Below are positions 13,083 to 20,598 of a stretch of 23,085 nt of DNA, piece by piece. Each line of letters begins with the position of its first letter. The stretch's first letter is position 1. A program made the translations under genes and the position numbers. Origin of the DNA: JAWBOD01 sp964651405 (GTDB lineage Archaea; Aenigmatarchaeota; Aenigmatarchaeia; Aenigmatarchaeales; Aenigmatarchaeaceae); assembly GCA_964651405.1 (NCBI GenBank), contig CAZYZB010000012.1, forward strand, positions 1 to 23,085. The letters run 5' to 3'. Below the pieces are notes generated by a model. That model saw only the letters and a list, made by a program, of their open reading frames with translations. It was not told the origin of the DNA and did not search any database.

Positions 13083-13751
13083 CTAAACCTCATAGTTTGC
13101 TGCTGGCAATTTTTTTCCTAATTTTAGACTATACCGGATATTACCTAAAGTTTTTGAAATACCAGAAAGTTTACCTTCTTTAACATCATACGCTTCTTTG
13201 GCTCCAAAAGTTTGGTAATAATGATTTAATAAATCTCTAGCACTTTCTCCGGATTGGATTTTCTTTCTATTTTTGTCTAAGAATGAACAAGCATAAAGGA
13301 ATGCATCAGCACTTTTTTCTTCTAAGTCTTTTCCAGAAAATCTGTCTTTATTTTCACCTGCAAATATTTGCGCAGCTTCATTTCTTTTATCAGCCCACTC
13401 AGCATCTTTTCCTAATTTTCTGTATTTATACAACCCATAACCAATCCAAGCAGCGATAGGCCCTGCTAATAAAGTGCCTCTAACAAATGGATTGCCACAA
13501 ACATTGTAAATAAAACTTTCCTCTCCACTTAATTTTCTTGAAACATTTATGTCAAAAGGACCTGATCTTACACTATTAACTGGCCACCACCACAAACTAG
13601 ATTGTTTTTCAATTTCTCCTATAGCTAATTTTCCAGCATTGTAATCATTTGAAACAACATTTTGATAACTAATATTCCATGGTATATCAATAATTGCTTC
13701 CCAAACGCCTGTAGCAACCGCAGCTACCTTTTCTTTTTTTGACAACTTCAC
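13083..13751 (-). CDS. Unknown single-helix membrane protein upstream of protease
   Basis: A 222-residue protein of no recognised family. One clear hydrophobic segment lies at residues 90-110 (FVRGTLLAGPIAAWIGYGLY) followed by basic residues (KYRKLGK); the N-terminal 25 residues are weakly hydrophobic after MKLSKKEK. The C-terminal half is hydrophilic and probably helical, with SADAFLYACSFLDKNR and ARDLLNHYYQTF. A Trp cluster (SLWWWPVNS) lies at 52-60. The start is GTG at 13751 behind AGTGATTAA, the same site as for the 112-residue gene. The stop is eight bases before the protease ATG, so the two are very likely co-transcribed; it may help fold, anchor or process the protease, but this is inference from position only. 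Confidence 0.75.
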   Translation of the reverse strand: MKLSKKEKVAAVATGVWEAIIDIPWNISYQNVVSNDYNAGKLAIGEIEKQSSLWWWPVNSVRSGPFDINVSRKLSGEESFIYNVCGNPFVRGTLLAGPIAAWIGYGLYKYRKLGKDAEWADKRNEAAQIFAGENKDRFSGKDLEEKSADAFLYACSFLDKNRKKIQSGESARDLLNHYYQTFGAKEAYDVKEGKLSGISKTLGNIRYSLKLGKKLPAANYEV

Positions 13752-13796
13752 TTAATCACTTGGATTCTTAATTAAAAGGTTAATACAAGAAAAATT

Positions 13797-13823
13797 ATTT
13801 AAATGCAATAAGTGTATTTAAAC
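13797..13823. promoter_or_regulatory. Paired TTTAAA boxes upstream of protease operon
   Basis: Two palindromic TTTAAA cores, at 13798-13803 and 13817-13822, lie 47-70 bases before the GTG of the 222-residue gene. Either could act as its TATA box. The remaining stretch to 13917 shows no gene; it has only short hairpins. Confidence 0.35.
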
Positions 13824-13917
13824 CTAACCACGACTATTGCTATGCAATTCCCAAAAGAATTAATAACTAACTGCGAGTGAACTTCAATTAACTCTGATTG
13901 TAGAGTCATACGTTCTA

Positions 13918-13930
13918 CTAAATATTTATT
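13918..13930 (+). promoter_or_regulatory. TATA box for the flippase gene
   Basis: CTAAATATTTATT is centred about 28 bases before the ATG at 13953. That is the spacing expected when transcription begins at the start codon, and no ribosome binding site lies next to the ATG, so the flippase transcript is probably leaderless. Confidence 0.5.
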
Positions 13931-13952
13931 CTAAGGTAGCTTATTTAATTAA

Positions 13953-15125
13953 ATGAAAATACCTTTTTTTGAAGGAGAGCTAATAAGGAGTAGCGCCCTT
14001 GTCTTCATATCTGCTATTTCATCAAGCTTGATAGCTCTTTTAGCTAATTTAGTTATCTCAAACTCGCTTGGACCTAATTACTTCGGAAATTTTAAAACAA
14101 TTATTTACCTTTTCGCATTCTTGCCAATGCTCATAGATTTTGGTATAAACGCCAGCTTAACTAAATACGTAGCCGAGTTAAGAAGCAAGGAAAAGAGAGG
14201 ATATATGATAAGATGGTTCTTAAAAATAAAACTTCTAAGCTATGTTTTTTTGATAGCAGTATTGTTCTTAGTTAAGGACTACATAGCACTGTACTTCTTG
14301 GATAATGTAACATTAAGTTATCTCATCCTTGCTGGAATATTCTTAACAGCCTCGAACTTCTTTTCAGCATTTAGTTTTATTGTCTTGGGAATTCAGAACT
14401 TCAAAATTTATAGCCTATCTCAATTCTTTATCGCTTCTTTATCTCCTATTCTAGCTGTCTTGATGAGCTCATTAGGTATTTTTTATATGATTATAGGGTG
14501 GGGGCTTGGAATAATAATAGGTAACTTGCCAAATCTTTTATTCTTAATAAGAAATGAAGTTCTTAAGAGTCAAGAGCAATTTGATGTTAAAAAGATATTC
14601 TTCAAGTTTAGCCTACCTATCTATCCAATAGAATTAATTGTGGCTTTTGTTAACAGCGTAGTGCCTTTATTGAGTTTATTTTTCTCACAGTATCTAATAA
14701 GTTATTACTCGTTTGCGTTCATGTTTTATGTCGCTTCTCTTTTGATACCTAATTCTTTGTCATTAGTTTTATTCCCTAAATTTTCTGAATTAAATGGACT
14801 AGAGAATTACAGCGAAGCAAAGAATATTCTAAGAAAGTCTTTAATGTATTACAGTTTTATTGTAATCATCGGCTTAATATCTGTTTATTTATTCTCAGAA
14901 TTGTTTATAGGTTTCTTAGCAAAGGAATACTTACCTAGCGCACTTATGTTTAAAGCTATTGTATCCTTGGGCATTGTTTTCGGTTATCCTGTAATTTATT
15001 CTAACTATCTAAAAGGACTAGGGAAAGTTAAGAAGTATGCTTTAATCGTACTTTTGCAAAACTTATTATTAATAGCTGTTAGTTTTATTCTCTTAACATC
15101 CATGACAGGCCTTCTTCTGAAATAG
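13953..15125 (+). CDS. Wzx-like polysaccharide/lipid-linked glycan flippase
   Basis: An integral membrane protein of the MOP (MATE/Wzx) superfamily that moves lipid-linked glycans across the membrane. About twelve hydrophobic segments can be seen; the first 60 residues (SALVFISAISSSLIALLANL, SLGPNYFGNFKTI, LIDFGINASLTKY) follow the family pattern closely. At 390 residues it is shorter than the usual 430-500, ending SMTGLLLK where relatives normally add one or two more helices; other frames after the stop do not continue the helices. It opens the plus-strand glycosylation block with a zinc ribbon gene and the oligosaccharyltransferase. The exact substrate is unknown; with AglB nearby, the N-glycan precursor is likely. 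Confidence 0.9.
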   Translation: MKIPFFEGELIRSSALVFISAISSSLIALLANLVISNSLGPNYFGNFKTIIYLFAFLPMLIDFGINASLTKYVAELRSKEKRGYMIRWFLKIKLLSYVFLIAVLFLVKDYIALYFLDNVTLSYLILAGIFLTASNFFSAFSFIVLGIQNFKIYSLSQFFIASLSPILAVLMSSLGIFYMIIGWGLGIIIGNLPNLLFLIRNEVLKSQEQFDVKKIFFKFSLPIYPIELIVAFVNSVVPLLSLFFSQYLISYYSFAFMFYVASLLIPNSLSLVLFPKFSELNGLENYSEAKNILRKSLMYYSFIVIIGLISVYLFSELFIGFLAKEYLPSALMFKAIVSLGIVFGYPVIYSNYLKGLGKVKKYALIVLLQNLLLIAVSFILLTSMTGLLLK

Positions 15126-15157
15126 ATGTTGAAATCAATATGTAGTGTGAAAGAAAG

Positions 15158-15168
15158 CTTTAAATATT
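15158..15168 (+). promoter_or_regulatory. TATA box for zinc ribbon gene
   Basis: CTTTAAATATT, about 36 bases before the ATG at 15199, predicts a leader of about ten bases that contains the GGTGA ribosome binding site (15190-15194). Confidence 0.55.
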
Positions 15169-15198
15169 TGCTCTATAATTGAAAAAATAGGTGAAATT

Positions 15199-15342
15199 AT
15201 GGCTAAGAAAAAATCATGTCCAGATTGTGGTGCTGAATTAGAAAATGAAATCTGCCCTGAATGTGGATGGGGTAGAGAAGCAGAAAGTACTGAAACAGAA
15301 ACCAGTGACGAAGAAGATCAAGAGGAAGAAGAGGAATTTTAA
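15199..15342 (+). CDS. 47-residue zinc ribbon protein with acidic tail
   Basis: A small protein begins MAKKKSCPDCGAELENEICP and has two CPxCG-type knuckles (C7-x2-C10 and C19-x2-C22), forming a rubredoxin-like or zinc ribbon site. Residues 27-47 are almost wholly acidic (EAESTETETSDEEDQEEEEE), ending in Phe. It has its own TATA box and a GGTGA site seven bases upstream of the ATG, which makes it a real gene despite its length. The partner or nucleic acid it binds is unknown; the acidic tail suggests interaction with a basic protein. It lies between the flippase and AglB, but its separate promoter means a glycosylation role is not implied. Confidence 0.85.
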   Translation: MAKKKSCPDCGAELENEICPECGWGREAESTETETSDEEDQEEEEEF

Positions 15343-15380
15343 GTTTTTTAAACTTTTTATATTTGTTTTTCTAATTTTTC
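15342..15380 (+). terminator. T-rich terminator and promoter region before aglB
   Basis: Directly after the zinc ribbon stop codon come several T-runs (TTTTTT, TTTTT, TTTTT), the usual archaeal termination signal. Within them TTTTTATATTT (15354-15364) is about 41 bases before the aglB ATG and may serve as its TATA box, so termination and re-initiation appear to be overlaid. Confidence 0.4.
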
Positions 15381-15399
15381 TTATTTGGTATGGTGCATT

Positions 15400-17475
15400 A
15401 TGAAAATAATTAACTGTCTTAAAGATAATTGGTGGCTCTTTGCCCTACTCTTAATATTTTTGTTTTCTTATAGCATAAGAACAACAAATATTGTTCCTGA
15501 CAGGTTACTCTCATTCGACCCAATATTCCAATATAGGTTTACTTACTATTTTGCGAACTGGGGCCATCTGCCTGTATGGGACGAACTAACCTATTATGTT
15601 GGTAGGATAACAGACGTGTCCACGTTCATGTATTTCATGACATCATTGATTTATTGGATTATTGGTCCATTTCTTAAACTTAGTTTGATGACTGTTTGTG
15701 CTTACATGTCTGCCTTCTATGGAGCGCTAATTGTAATTCCAGCTTTCTTTTTAGGAAAAGAGCTTTCAAACAAGTATGGAGGCCTGATGAGCGCAGCATT
15801 GATAGGAACTGCACCGCAAATTCTAACAAGAACCTTTGGAAGCTCTTATGACACTGATCAGTTAGTTTTATTTTTCTTGGTGCTTGACCTCTACCTAGGC
15901 TTTAGAGCAATAAGAAAGAAAACAGTGGCGAGCTTTTGCATTGCTTTAATCGGATTTGCAGCATTTATGCTAACTTGGATATACTTCTTTTACCCCCTAA
16001 TAATATTATTCGCATCAGCAATAGTTTGCATTATACTAGAAATCTTTATAGAAAATGGAAAGCTCCATAAATTCAAAGTTGATAACCTTAAAAAGTCTAT
16101 TGTCAATTCAAAGGGTAAATTTTTAATCTTAATCCTCATTTTTATATCAGTATTTGTAATAGGAGTTCTAAATGATGTAAATGTTATTACAAACTTGTCA
16201 GTTCTTATTGGCTTTGCTCAAAGTGCAGAGAAGTGGATTGTCAACATATCCATAGCAGAGCTTCAACCATTCAATATATTCAACTTAGAAGGTTGGGTAA
16301 CCTCAACTGGAAGATTCTTCACAAATGATATGATACTGAATGATATGATTATTTTATTCTTTTTGATATCAATTATACTCGGAATAATAAAAAGTTTTAA
16401 AAAAGACACTGAAGTTACAGCATTCCTAATAACATTGTTAGTAATAGCTATCTATACAACCTTCAGAGGCATCAGGTTCACAGAGTTTACAACCGCATTA
16501 TTTATGATAATAATTGGTTCAGGTTTTGGAATTTTAACTAAAGAAACAAATGATGACATTAAAAAATCACTTTTGATAGGATTTGGAGTTTTTATTGCTT
16601 TAATTGCTATGAACATTGGAACAGAAATGAGCAAGCAGTTAGGTCCTGACATAAGCCCTAATTGGGAAAATGCTTGGAATTTCTTGAAGACTCAAACACC
16701 AGAACTTTCAATTGTTGGAACTTGGTGGGATCCAGGACACATGATAACTGGTCTTGCAGAAAGAAGAGCCTACGCTGATGGAGCGCACTGTCAATTAGGG
16801 AAAGATGGTGAACATGCTTGTCTTTACACAATAAATGATAGAATTACTGATTTGGGGAAAATAATGGTATATAGCAATGAGACTGCGTCCTTAGAGCTTG
16901 TAAGAAAGTACCAAGGTGATTCTCCAAAGGTATATTGGATAGCGTCTGATGACTTGATAGGAAAATTCCAATGGCTACAATACTTTGGAATAAATTGCGA
17001 TGCTAGAGATGAAGAACAAGCAAAAAAATGTCCGTTGTATATCCAGCTTCCTGAGCAATCAAGGTCTTTAGACAACAACGGTAATATACTTTTAAGAAAA
17101 TATGGCAACGTACTTGTTTTCCAAGGATTAGAAATACCTATACCATTCTATGTTGAAGGTATAAACGGCGCTATATTCAACGAAATAATTTATTATTCCA
17201 ATGGAGAGGCAAAAGTACTTAGTATGAATGAAACTGAAAAAGAATCTTTAATTCAAGCTATGAAACCTTTAGAAAAGCAATTAAACTTTAGATTCACAAA
17301 CCAATCTATAGGATTAACTGCATGGATACCTCAGCATTATGGCTACATTGTACTAATACCACCAAATCTAAGAAATTCTATCTTTACTAAAATGTTTATG
17401 CTAGAAGGCCAAGGCTTGGAGCACTTCAAACAAGTTTTTAGAAACGAACAAGTAAAAATATATGAAGTGATATAA
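15400..17475 (+). CDS. aglB: Oligosaccharyltransferase STT3/AglB
   Basis: Transfers a lipid-linked oligosaccharide to Asn in N-x-S/T sequons outside the membrane. From the chosen ATG the protein has 691 residues: about a dozen membrane segments in the first 410, then a soluble C-terminal domain. Motifs are the first-loop Asp in LSFDPIFQYR, the second acidic motif SSYDTDQL, ISIAEL (the TIxE/SVSE position), the sequon-binding Arg in RGIRFTEF, and GTWWDPGHMI, which is WWDPG in place of the common WWDYG. The frame is open five codons further up to a TTG, but the ATG at 15400 has a GGTG site at suitable distance and starts with the typical cytoplasmic turn before helix one. It is convergent with the SDR operon, four bases apart. 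Confidence 0.96.
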   Translation: MKIINCLKDNWWLFALLLIFLFSYSIRTTNIVPDRLLSFDPIFQYRFTYYFANWGHLPVWDELTYYVGRITDVSTFMYFMTSLIYWIIGPFLKLSLMTVCAYMSAFYGALIVIPAFFLGKELSNKYGGLMSAALIGTAPQILTRTFGSSYDTDQLVLFFLVLDLYLGFRAIRKKTVASFCIALIGFAAFMLTWIYFFYPLIILFASAIVCIILEIFIENGKLHKFKVDNLKKSIVNSKGKFLILILIFISVFVIGVLNDVNVITNLSVLIGFAQSAEKWIVNISIAELQPFNIFNLEGWVTSTGRFFTNDMILNDMIILFFLISIILGIIKSFKKDTEVTAFLITLLVIAIYTTFRGIRFTEFTTALFMIIIGSGFGILTKETNDDIKKSLLIGFGVFIALIAMNIGTEMSKQLGPDISPNWENAWNFLKTQTPELSIVGTWWDPGHMITGLAERRAYADGAHCQLGKDGEHACLYTINDRITDLGKIMVYSNETASLELVRKYQGDSPKVYWIASDDLIGKFQWLQYFGINCDARDEEQAKKCPLYIQLPEQSRSLDNNGNILLRKYGNVLVFQGLEIPIPFYVEGINGAIFNEIIYYSNGEAKVLSMNETEKESLIQAMKPLEKQLNFRFTNQSIGLTAWIPQHYGYIVLIPPNLRNSIFTKMFMLEGQGLEHFKQVFRNEQVKIYEVI

Positions 17476-17479
17476 AATG

Positions 17480-18352
17480 CTATTCGTCTCTGAACCATTC
17501 TATAGTCTTCTTTAAACCAGTCCTAATATCATACTTGGGCTCAAACCCAAGAATATCTTTTGCCCTTGATATATCAGACAACGAATGAATTATGTCTCCG
17601 GACCTATTTTCTATATGTCCTATTTTTGATTTTGAATTCGTTAGTTCAACGATTAATTTCGCTATCTCATTCACGCTGACAGGTATTCCAGAACCTATAT
17701 TTAGTGCTCCAGATCCTTTTTCAGATGCTAAAATGCAAGCATTGATAACGTCATCGATATAAATAAAATCTCTAGTTTGATTACCGTCCCCATAAATTAT
17801 TAAATCTTCATTATTAAGAGCTTTCTTAATAAAAATTGGTATTACAGCAGCATAAGGAGAATTAACGTTTTGACCTGGGCCATAAATATTAAAAAATCTT
17901 AGAGGCACTGTTTTTAACCCAATACTATTGAAGTGCTCCATAAATCTTTCAGTGGTTATTTTTGCAAATGCATAAGGAGACTTTGGAAGTAAAGGCATAT
18001 CTTCTTTTTTAGGGTTTTCAGGATAATCACCATAGACTGATGCTGAACTTGCAAACACGACTTTTTTAACACCATCTTCTTGTGCAGCTCTTAAAACATT
18101 ATAACTGCCGATTATGTTTTTATCAATATACTCCAAAGGCTTTTTCATGCTTTCTTCCACAGAAATTAAGCCTGCGAAATGAAATAAGATGTCCACGTTC
18201 TTAAGTTCTTTTTTTAATAAATCGAAATTACCTATATCCTTACCATCTTTTATGTCAAATACCTTCACATTGTTATCTTTAGATAAAACACTAGCAAGAC
18301 GACTTCCTATAAATCCTCTTCCGCCGGTTATAAGAACACTTTTATTCTTCAA
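17480..18352 (-). CDS. NAD-dependent sugar-nucleotide epimerase (GalE/Gne-like)
   Basis: An extended SDR enzyme acting on UDP- or dTDP-sugars. It shows the NAD-binding GGRGFIGS (10-17), the catalytic SASVYGD region with S103/S104, and YAFAK (Y127, K131), then the substrate-binding RFFNIYGPGQ and RDFIYIDDV motifs typical of UDP-glucose 4-epimerase relatives. At 290 residues it is slightly short, losing part of the C-terminal sugar-binding lobe. The start is TTG at 18352, preceded by AAAGTGATGTT; the nearby ATG is out of frame. It is the last gene of the minus-strand SDR operon. Exact sugar specificity cannot be read from sequence. Confidence 0.92.
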   Translation of the reverse strand: MKNKSVLITGGRGFIGSRLASVLSKDNNVKVFDIKDGKDIGNFDLLKKELKNVDILFHFAGLISVEESMKKPLEYIDKNIIGSYNVLRAAQEDGVKKVVFASSASVYGDYPENPKKEDMPLLPKSPYAFAKITTERFMEHFNSIGLKTVPLRFFNIYGPGQNVNSPYAAVIPIFIKKALNNEDLIIYGDGNQTRDFIYIDDVINACILASEKGSGALNIGSGIPVSVNEIAKLIVELTNSKSKIGHIENRSGDIIHSLSDISRAKDILGFEPKYDIRTGLKKTIEWFRDE

Positions 18353-18390
18353 AACATCACTTTCACTTCAAGTTTTAGATTTTTTCTAAA

Positions 18391-19116
18391 TTAAATAATC
18401 TTATATTCTTTCCACCGCTTTGTCTTTAAACTCATATCAACTGTTAAAGGTGGGCCTGAATATTCTTTAAGTGTTGTTGGTAGCACTTCTGGTGTTGTGA
18501 TTTTTGCAAGCTCATACATTGAAATCTTCTTATCGCCAACTAAATGTACAATTCCAGTTAATTTCCCATCAACCACTTCTTTTATCGCATGTGCCAATTG
18601 GTCTGCAAATAAATATGTGCCGAATCTGTCGGTGAATGCTTTTGGATAAGGCCATCTTTCTTTAGGCACAAAGTTACCTCTTATAACGAGCCAATTTTTG
18701 AGTTGATTAAATCTTACTACAAGCTCACCTGACAATTTTGTCAAGCTATAGAAATTTTTAGGTAATGGCAAAGAGTCTTCAACATAATTCCCTTCTTCAC
18801 CAGAAAAGATGCATGGCGTACTCATATAAACAAAGTAGCAATTGTTATTATTTTCTAAACAAGCGTTTATTAAATGATAGGTACCTAAGACATTAGTTTT
18901 CCAAGCAATATCTTTATTTGTTTCACACTCTCTTATTCCAGTAAGTGCAGCAAGGTGTATGACTATGTCTGGCTTATTTGCTTTTATATAAGAGTGTATG
19001 CTCTTCTCATCAGTAATATCAAGTTCTTGCCTTCTTGGAGTTAGGCTTCCAAGAAACAACTTCGCTAGTTCTTTTCCTAACTTTCCTGTAGAGCCTGTAA
19101 TTAACACTTTGCCCAT
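18391..19116 (-). CDS. RmlD-like sugar-nucleotide reductase (SDR)
   Basis: An extended SDR of the RmlD-substrate-binding family, which reduces 4-keto-6-deoxy sugar nucleotides (dTDP-4-dehydrorhamnose reductase and relatives). The ATG at 19116 places MGKVLITGSTGKLG, the NAD(P)-binding loop, at the very N-terminus. IHLAALTGIRECE, the catalytic Y123/K127 pair (YSLTK) and STPCIFSGEEGNY are visible. A GTG 15 bases upstream would add five residues unrelated to the family. It is 241 residues, shorter than the 280-300 of typical RmlD. It overlaps the end of the preceding epimerase gene by 16 bases, so translation is coupled. Confidence 0.9.
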   Translation of the reverse strand: MGKVLITGSTGKLGKELAKLFLGSLTPRRQELDITDEKSIHSYIKANKPDIVIHLAALTGIRECETNKDIAWKTNVLGTYHLINACLENNNNCYFVYMSTPCIFSGEEGNYVEDSLPLPKNFYSLTKLSGELVVRFNQLKNWLVIRGNFVPKERWPYPKAFTDRFGTYLFADQLAHAIKEVVDGKLTGIVHLVGDKKISMYELAKITTPEVLPTTLKEYSGPPLTVDMSLKTKRWKEYKII

Positions 19117-20072
19117 AGTTTTCTCAACCACTCAACATTGCTATGATTTGGGTCACAGTTTGTGCTTATTATTTTTGATGAAACAGCTTCCTTTATTTCA
19201 TTTATTGCGTATGGAATATCTTTCTTGAAAGTTAATCCAAAAGTTTTTATTGCCAAAGATGAATCTACCTTATAATTCCTAGGGTCTTTAATTTCTTTAA
19301 TTACCTTAGCTTTGCAATTTAATCTTTTTTCAATTTCTTTGCCAACATCTACGATTTTAAAGTTATTACCGCCTAAATTGAAAATTTTATTTGGAAATAT
19401 GTCCTTCTCTATGGCTCTTAAGTAAAAATTGCAAGCGTCATCCAAATGCAAAAAAGGCCTATATTGATCGCCACCGAAAATTTCTATATTTCCACCAAAA
19501 ATAGCTTTACCAATAAAGGTATTGACTACAAGATCAAATCTCATTCTCGGAGAAAGTCCATAAAGTGTTCCCATTCTAAATATAGTATAATTCTTAAGTT
19601 TACTCCTTTTAATTTCGCCTTCACAAGTGTATTTCGATAATGCATATATTGAAAGCGGAAGAATTTTAGATTTTTCAGTTAATATACTATTTTTATCACA
19701 TGCTCCATATACACTACAAGTAGAAGCGAAAATTAATTTTTTATTAAACTTTTCACAGAGTCTAATAACATTTTTAGTTCCATTGACGTTTATGTCTATT
19801 GATCTACCTTTAAACAAGTCACAAGCAGGATCACCTACAATCCCAGCAAGGTGAATCACAACATCAGATTCTTTTATAGCATTCTGGATATCGCCATTCC
19901 TGAAGCTTAACAAATCCTCTTTAATTATTTTTACTTTTTTTAACAGGTCATCTTTTAGAAAAACTCCATATAATTGATAATCGATAATGCTAACATCATG
20001 CCCCTTATTAACTAATTTTTCTGTTAGTTTACTCCCAAGATATCCTAAACCGCCAGTAATACAAACTCTCAT
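19101..20072 (-). CDS. NAD-dependent epimerase/dehydratase (SDR)
   Basis: A 323-residue extended SDR of sugar-nucleotide metabolism. It begins MRVCITGGLGYLG (NAD loop, 7-13) and has VVIHLAGIVGDPAC, FASTCSVYGAC and YALSK (Y143, K147), then the substrate-loop RMGTLYGLSPRMR and a QYRPFLHLDDAC motif. The RPFLHLDDA and GIVGDPAC patterns recall family members that act as 4-epimerases or 4-reductases on deoxysugars; the precise reaction is not decidable. The ATG overlaps the TGA of the cupin gene by four bases (ATGA), the strongest operon evidence in this block. Confidence 0.93.
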   Translation of the reverse strand: MRVCITGGLGYLGSKLTEKLVNKGHDVSIIDYQLYGVFLKDDLLKKVKIIKEDLLSFRNGDIQNAIKESDVVIHLAGIVGDPACDLFKGRSIDINVNGTKNVIRLCEKFNKKLIFASTCSVYGACDKNSILTEKSKILPLSIYALSKYTCEGEIKRSKLKNYTIFRMGTLYGLSPRMRFDLVVNTFIGKAIFGGNIEIFGGDQYRPFLHLDDACNFYLRAIEKDIFPNKIFNLGGNNFKIVDVGKEIEKRLNCKAKVIKEIKDPRNYKVDSSLAIKTFGLTFKKDIPYAINEIKEAVSSKIISTNCDPNHSNVEWLRKLWAKC

Positions 20073-20533
20073 CTATTCTCGACCTCAAACAGCTTCATAA
20101 ATGGTGTAGGTAAAATTCTAAAGTCATCCTTTAGTGTTTCTTCTAAGCTAAAGTTTGACAACCCTAAAACAACCGTATCCTCTTCCAAAGATTTCCATCC
20201 GTTATAGTTATTTGGTGGTACTATTAAAACCTCAGGCTTTTTGCATGATAAAACAAAGATTTTTGTCTTATCTGTAACGTTCTCTGTGGGGCTTATTACA
20301 AACTTTACTGAACCTCTAATTACTGTAAAGAATTTCCATTCCTTTTTATGAAAATGCATGCCCCTTATAGTATCTTTACTGAAATTTTCAACTTTATAGA
20401 CTCTTTTTATGCTTGGCAGTTCTAAATATTCTGCACCATCAAAGCTTATTTTATCATTTTTGCTGTCAAAAATCTGCCACAAAACGCCTCTATCGTCAAC
20501 ATTAAATTTAATTGGTACCTTCTTTGCTTCCAT
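20069..20533 (-). CDS. RmlC/FdtA-like cupin sugar-nucleotide isomerase
   Basis: A 154-residue cupin resembling dTDP-4-dehydrorhamnose 3,5-epimerase and FdtA/WxcM-type ketoisomerases. The stretch FSKDTIRGMHFHKKEWKFFT followed by VIRGSVKFVI matches the RG-x-H core and the K-x3-V-x-x-G strand of these families. The second cupin motif is VPPNNYNGWKSL, where the His-Gly of true RmlC is Asn-Gly, so a plain RmlC activity is not certain. It is the first gene of the operon. A TATA box (20554-20566) is 27 bases from the ATG, so the transcript is predicted to be leaderless. With the three SDR enzymes it probably makes an unusual deoxy or keto sugar donor. Confidence 0.85.
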   Translation of the reverse strand: MEAKKVPIKFNVDDRGVLWQIFDSKNDKISFDGAEYLELPSIKRVYKVENFSKDTIRGMHFHKKEWKFFTVIRGSVKFVISPTENVTDKTKIFVLSCKKPEVLIVPPNNYNGWKSLEEDTVVLGLSNFSLEETLKDDFRILPTPFMKLFEVENR

Positions 20534-20553
20534 ATAAAATTGTAGTACCCAAA

Positions 20554-20566
20554 GATTTATAAAAGC
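20554..20566 (-). promoter_or_regulatory. TATA box of the cupin-SDR operon
   Basis: On the minus strand GCTTTTATAAATC is a near-ideal archaeal TATA box centred about 27 bases before the ATG at 20533. No ribosome binding site lies between, so transcription should start at or next to the start codon and cover the four overlapping or closely spaced genes down to 17480. Confidence 0.7.
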
Positions 20567-20598
20567 AATCTCTCGCGTAATTGACTTGAACTACTATT

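Noticed and set aside
13891..13918. Two overlapping hairpins, ACTCT/AGAGT and GTAGA/TCTAC, that could look like an attenuator or riboswitch before the flippase gene.
   Set aside because: A TATA box at 13918-13930 with leaderless spacing places the hairpins upstream of the likely transcript. The stems are only five bases each and no known riboswitch core is visible.
15385..15399. TTG start adding five residues to AglB.
   Set aside because: The ATG at 15400 has a better placed GGTG site and a normal N-terminus.
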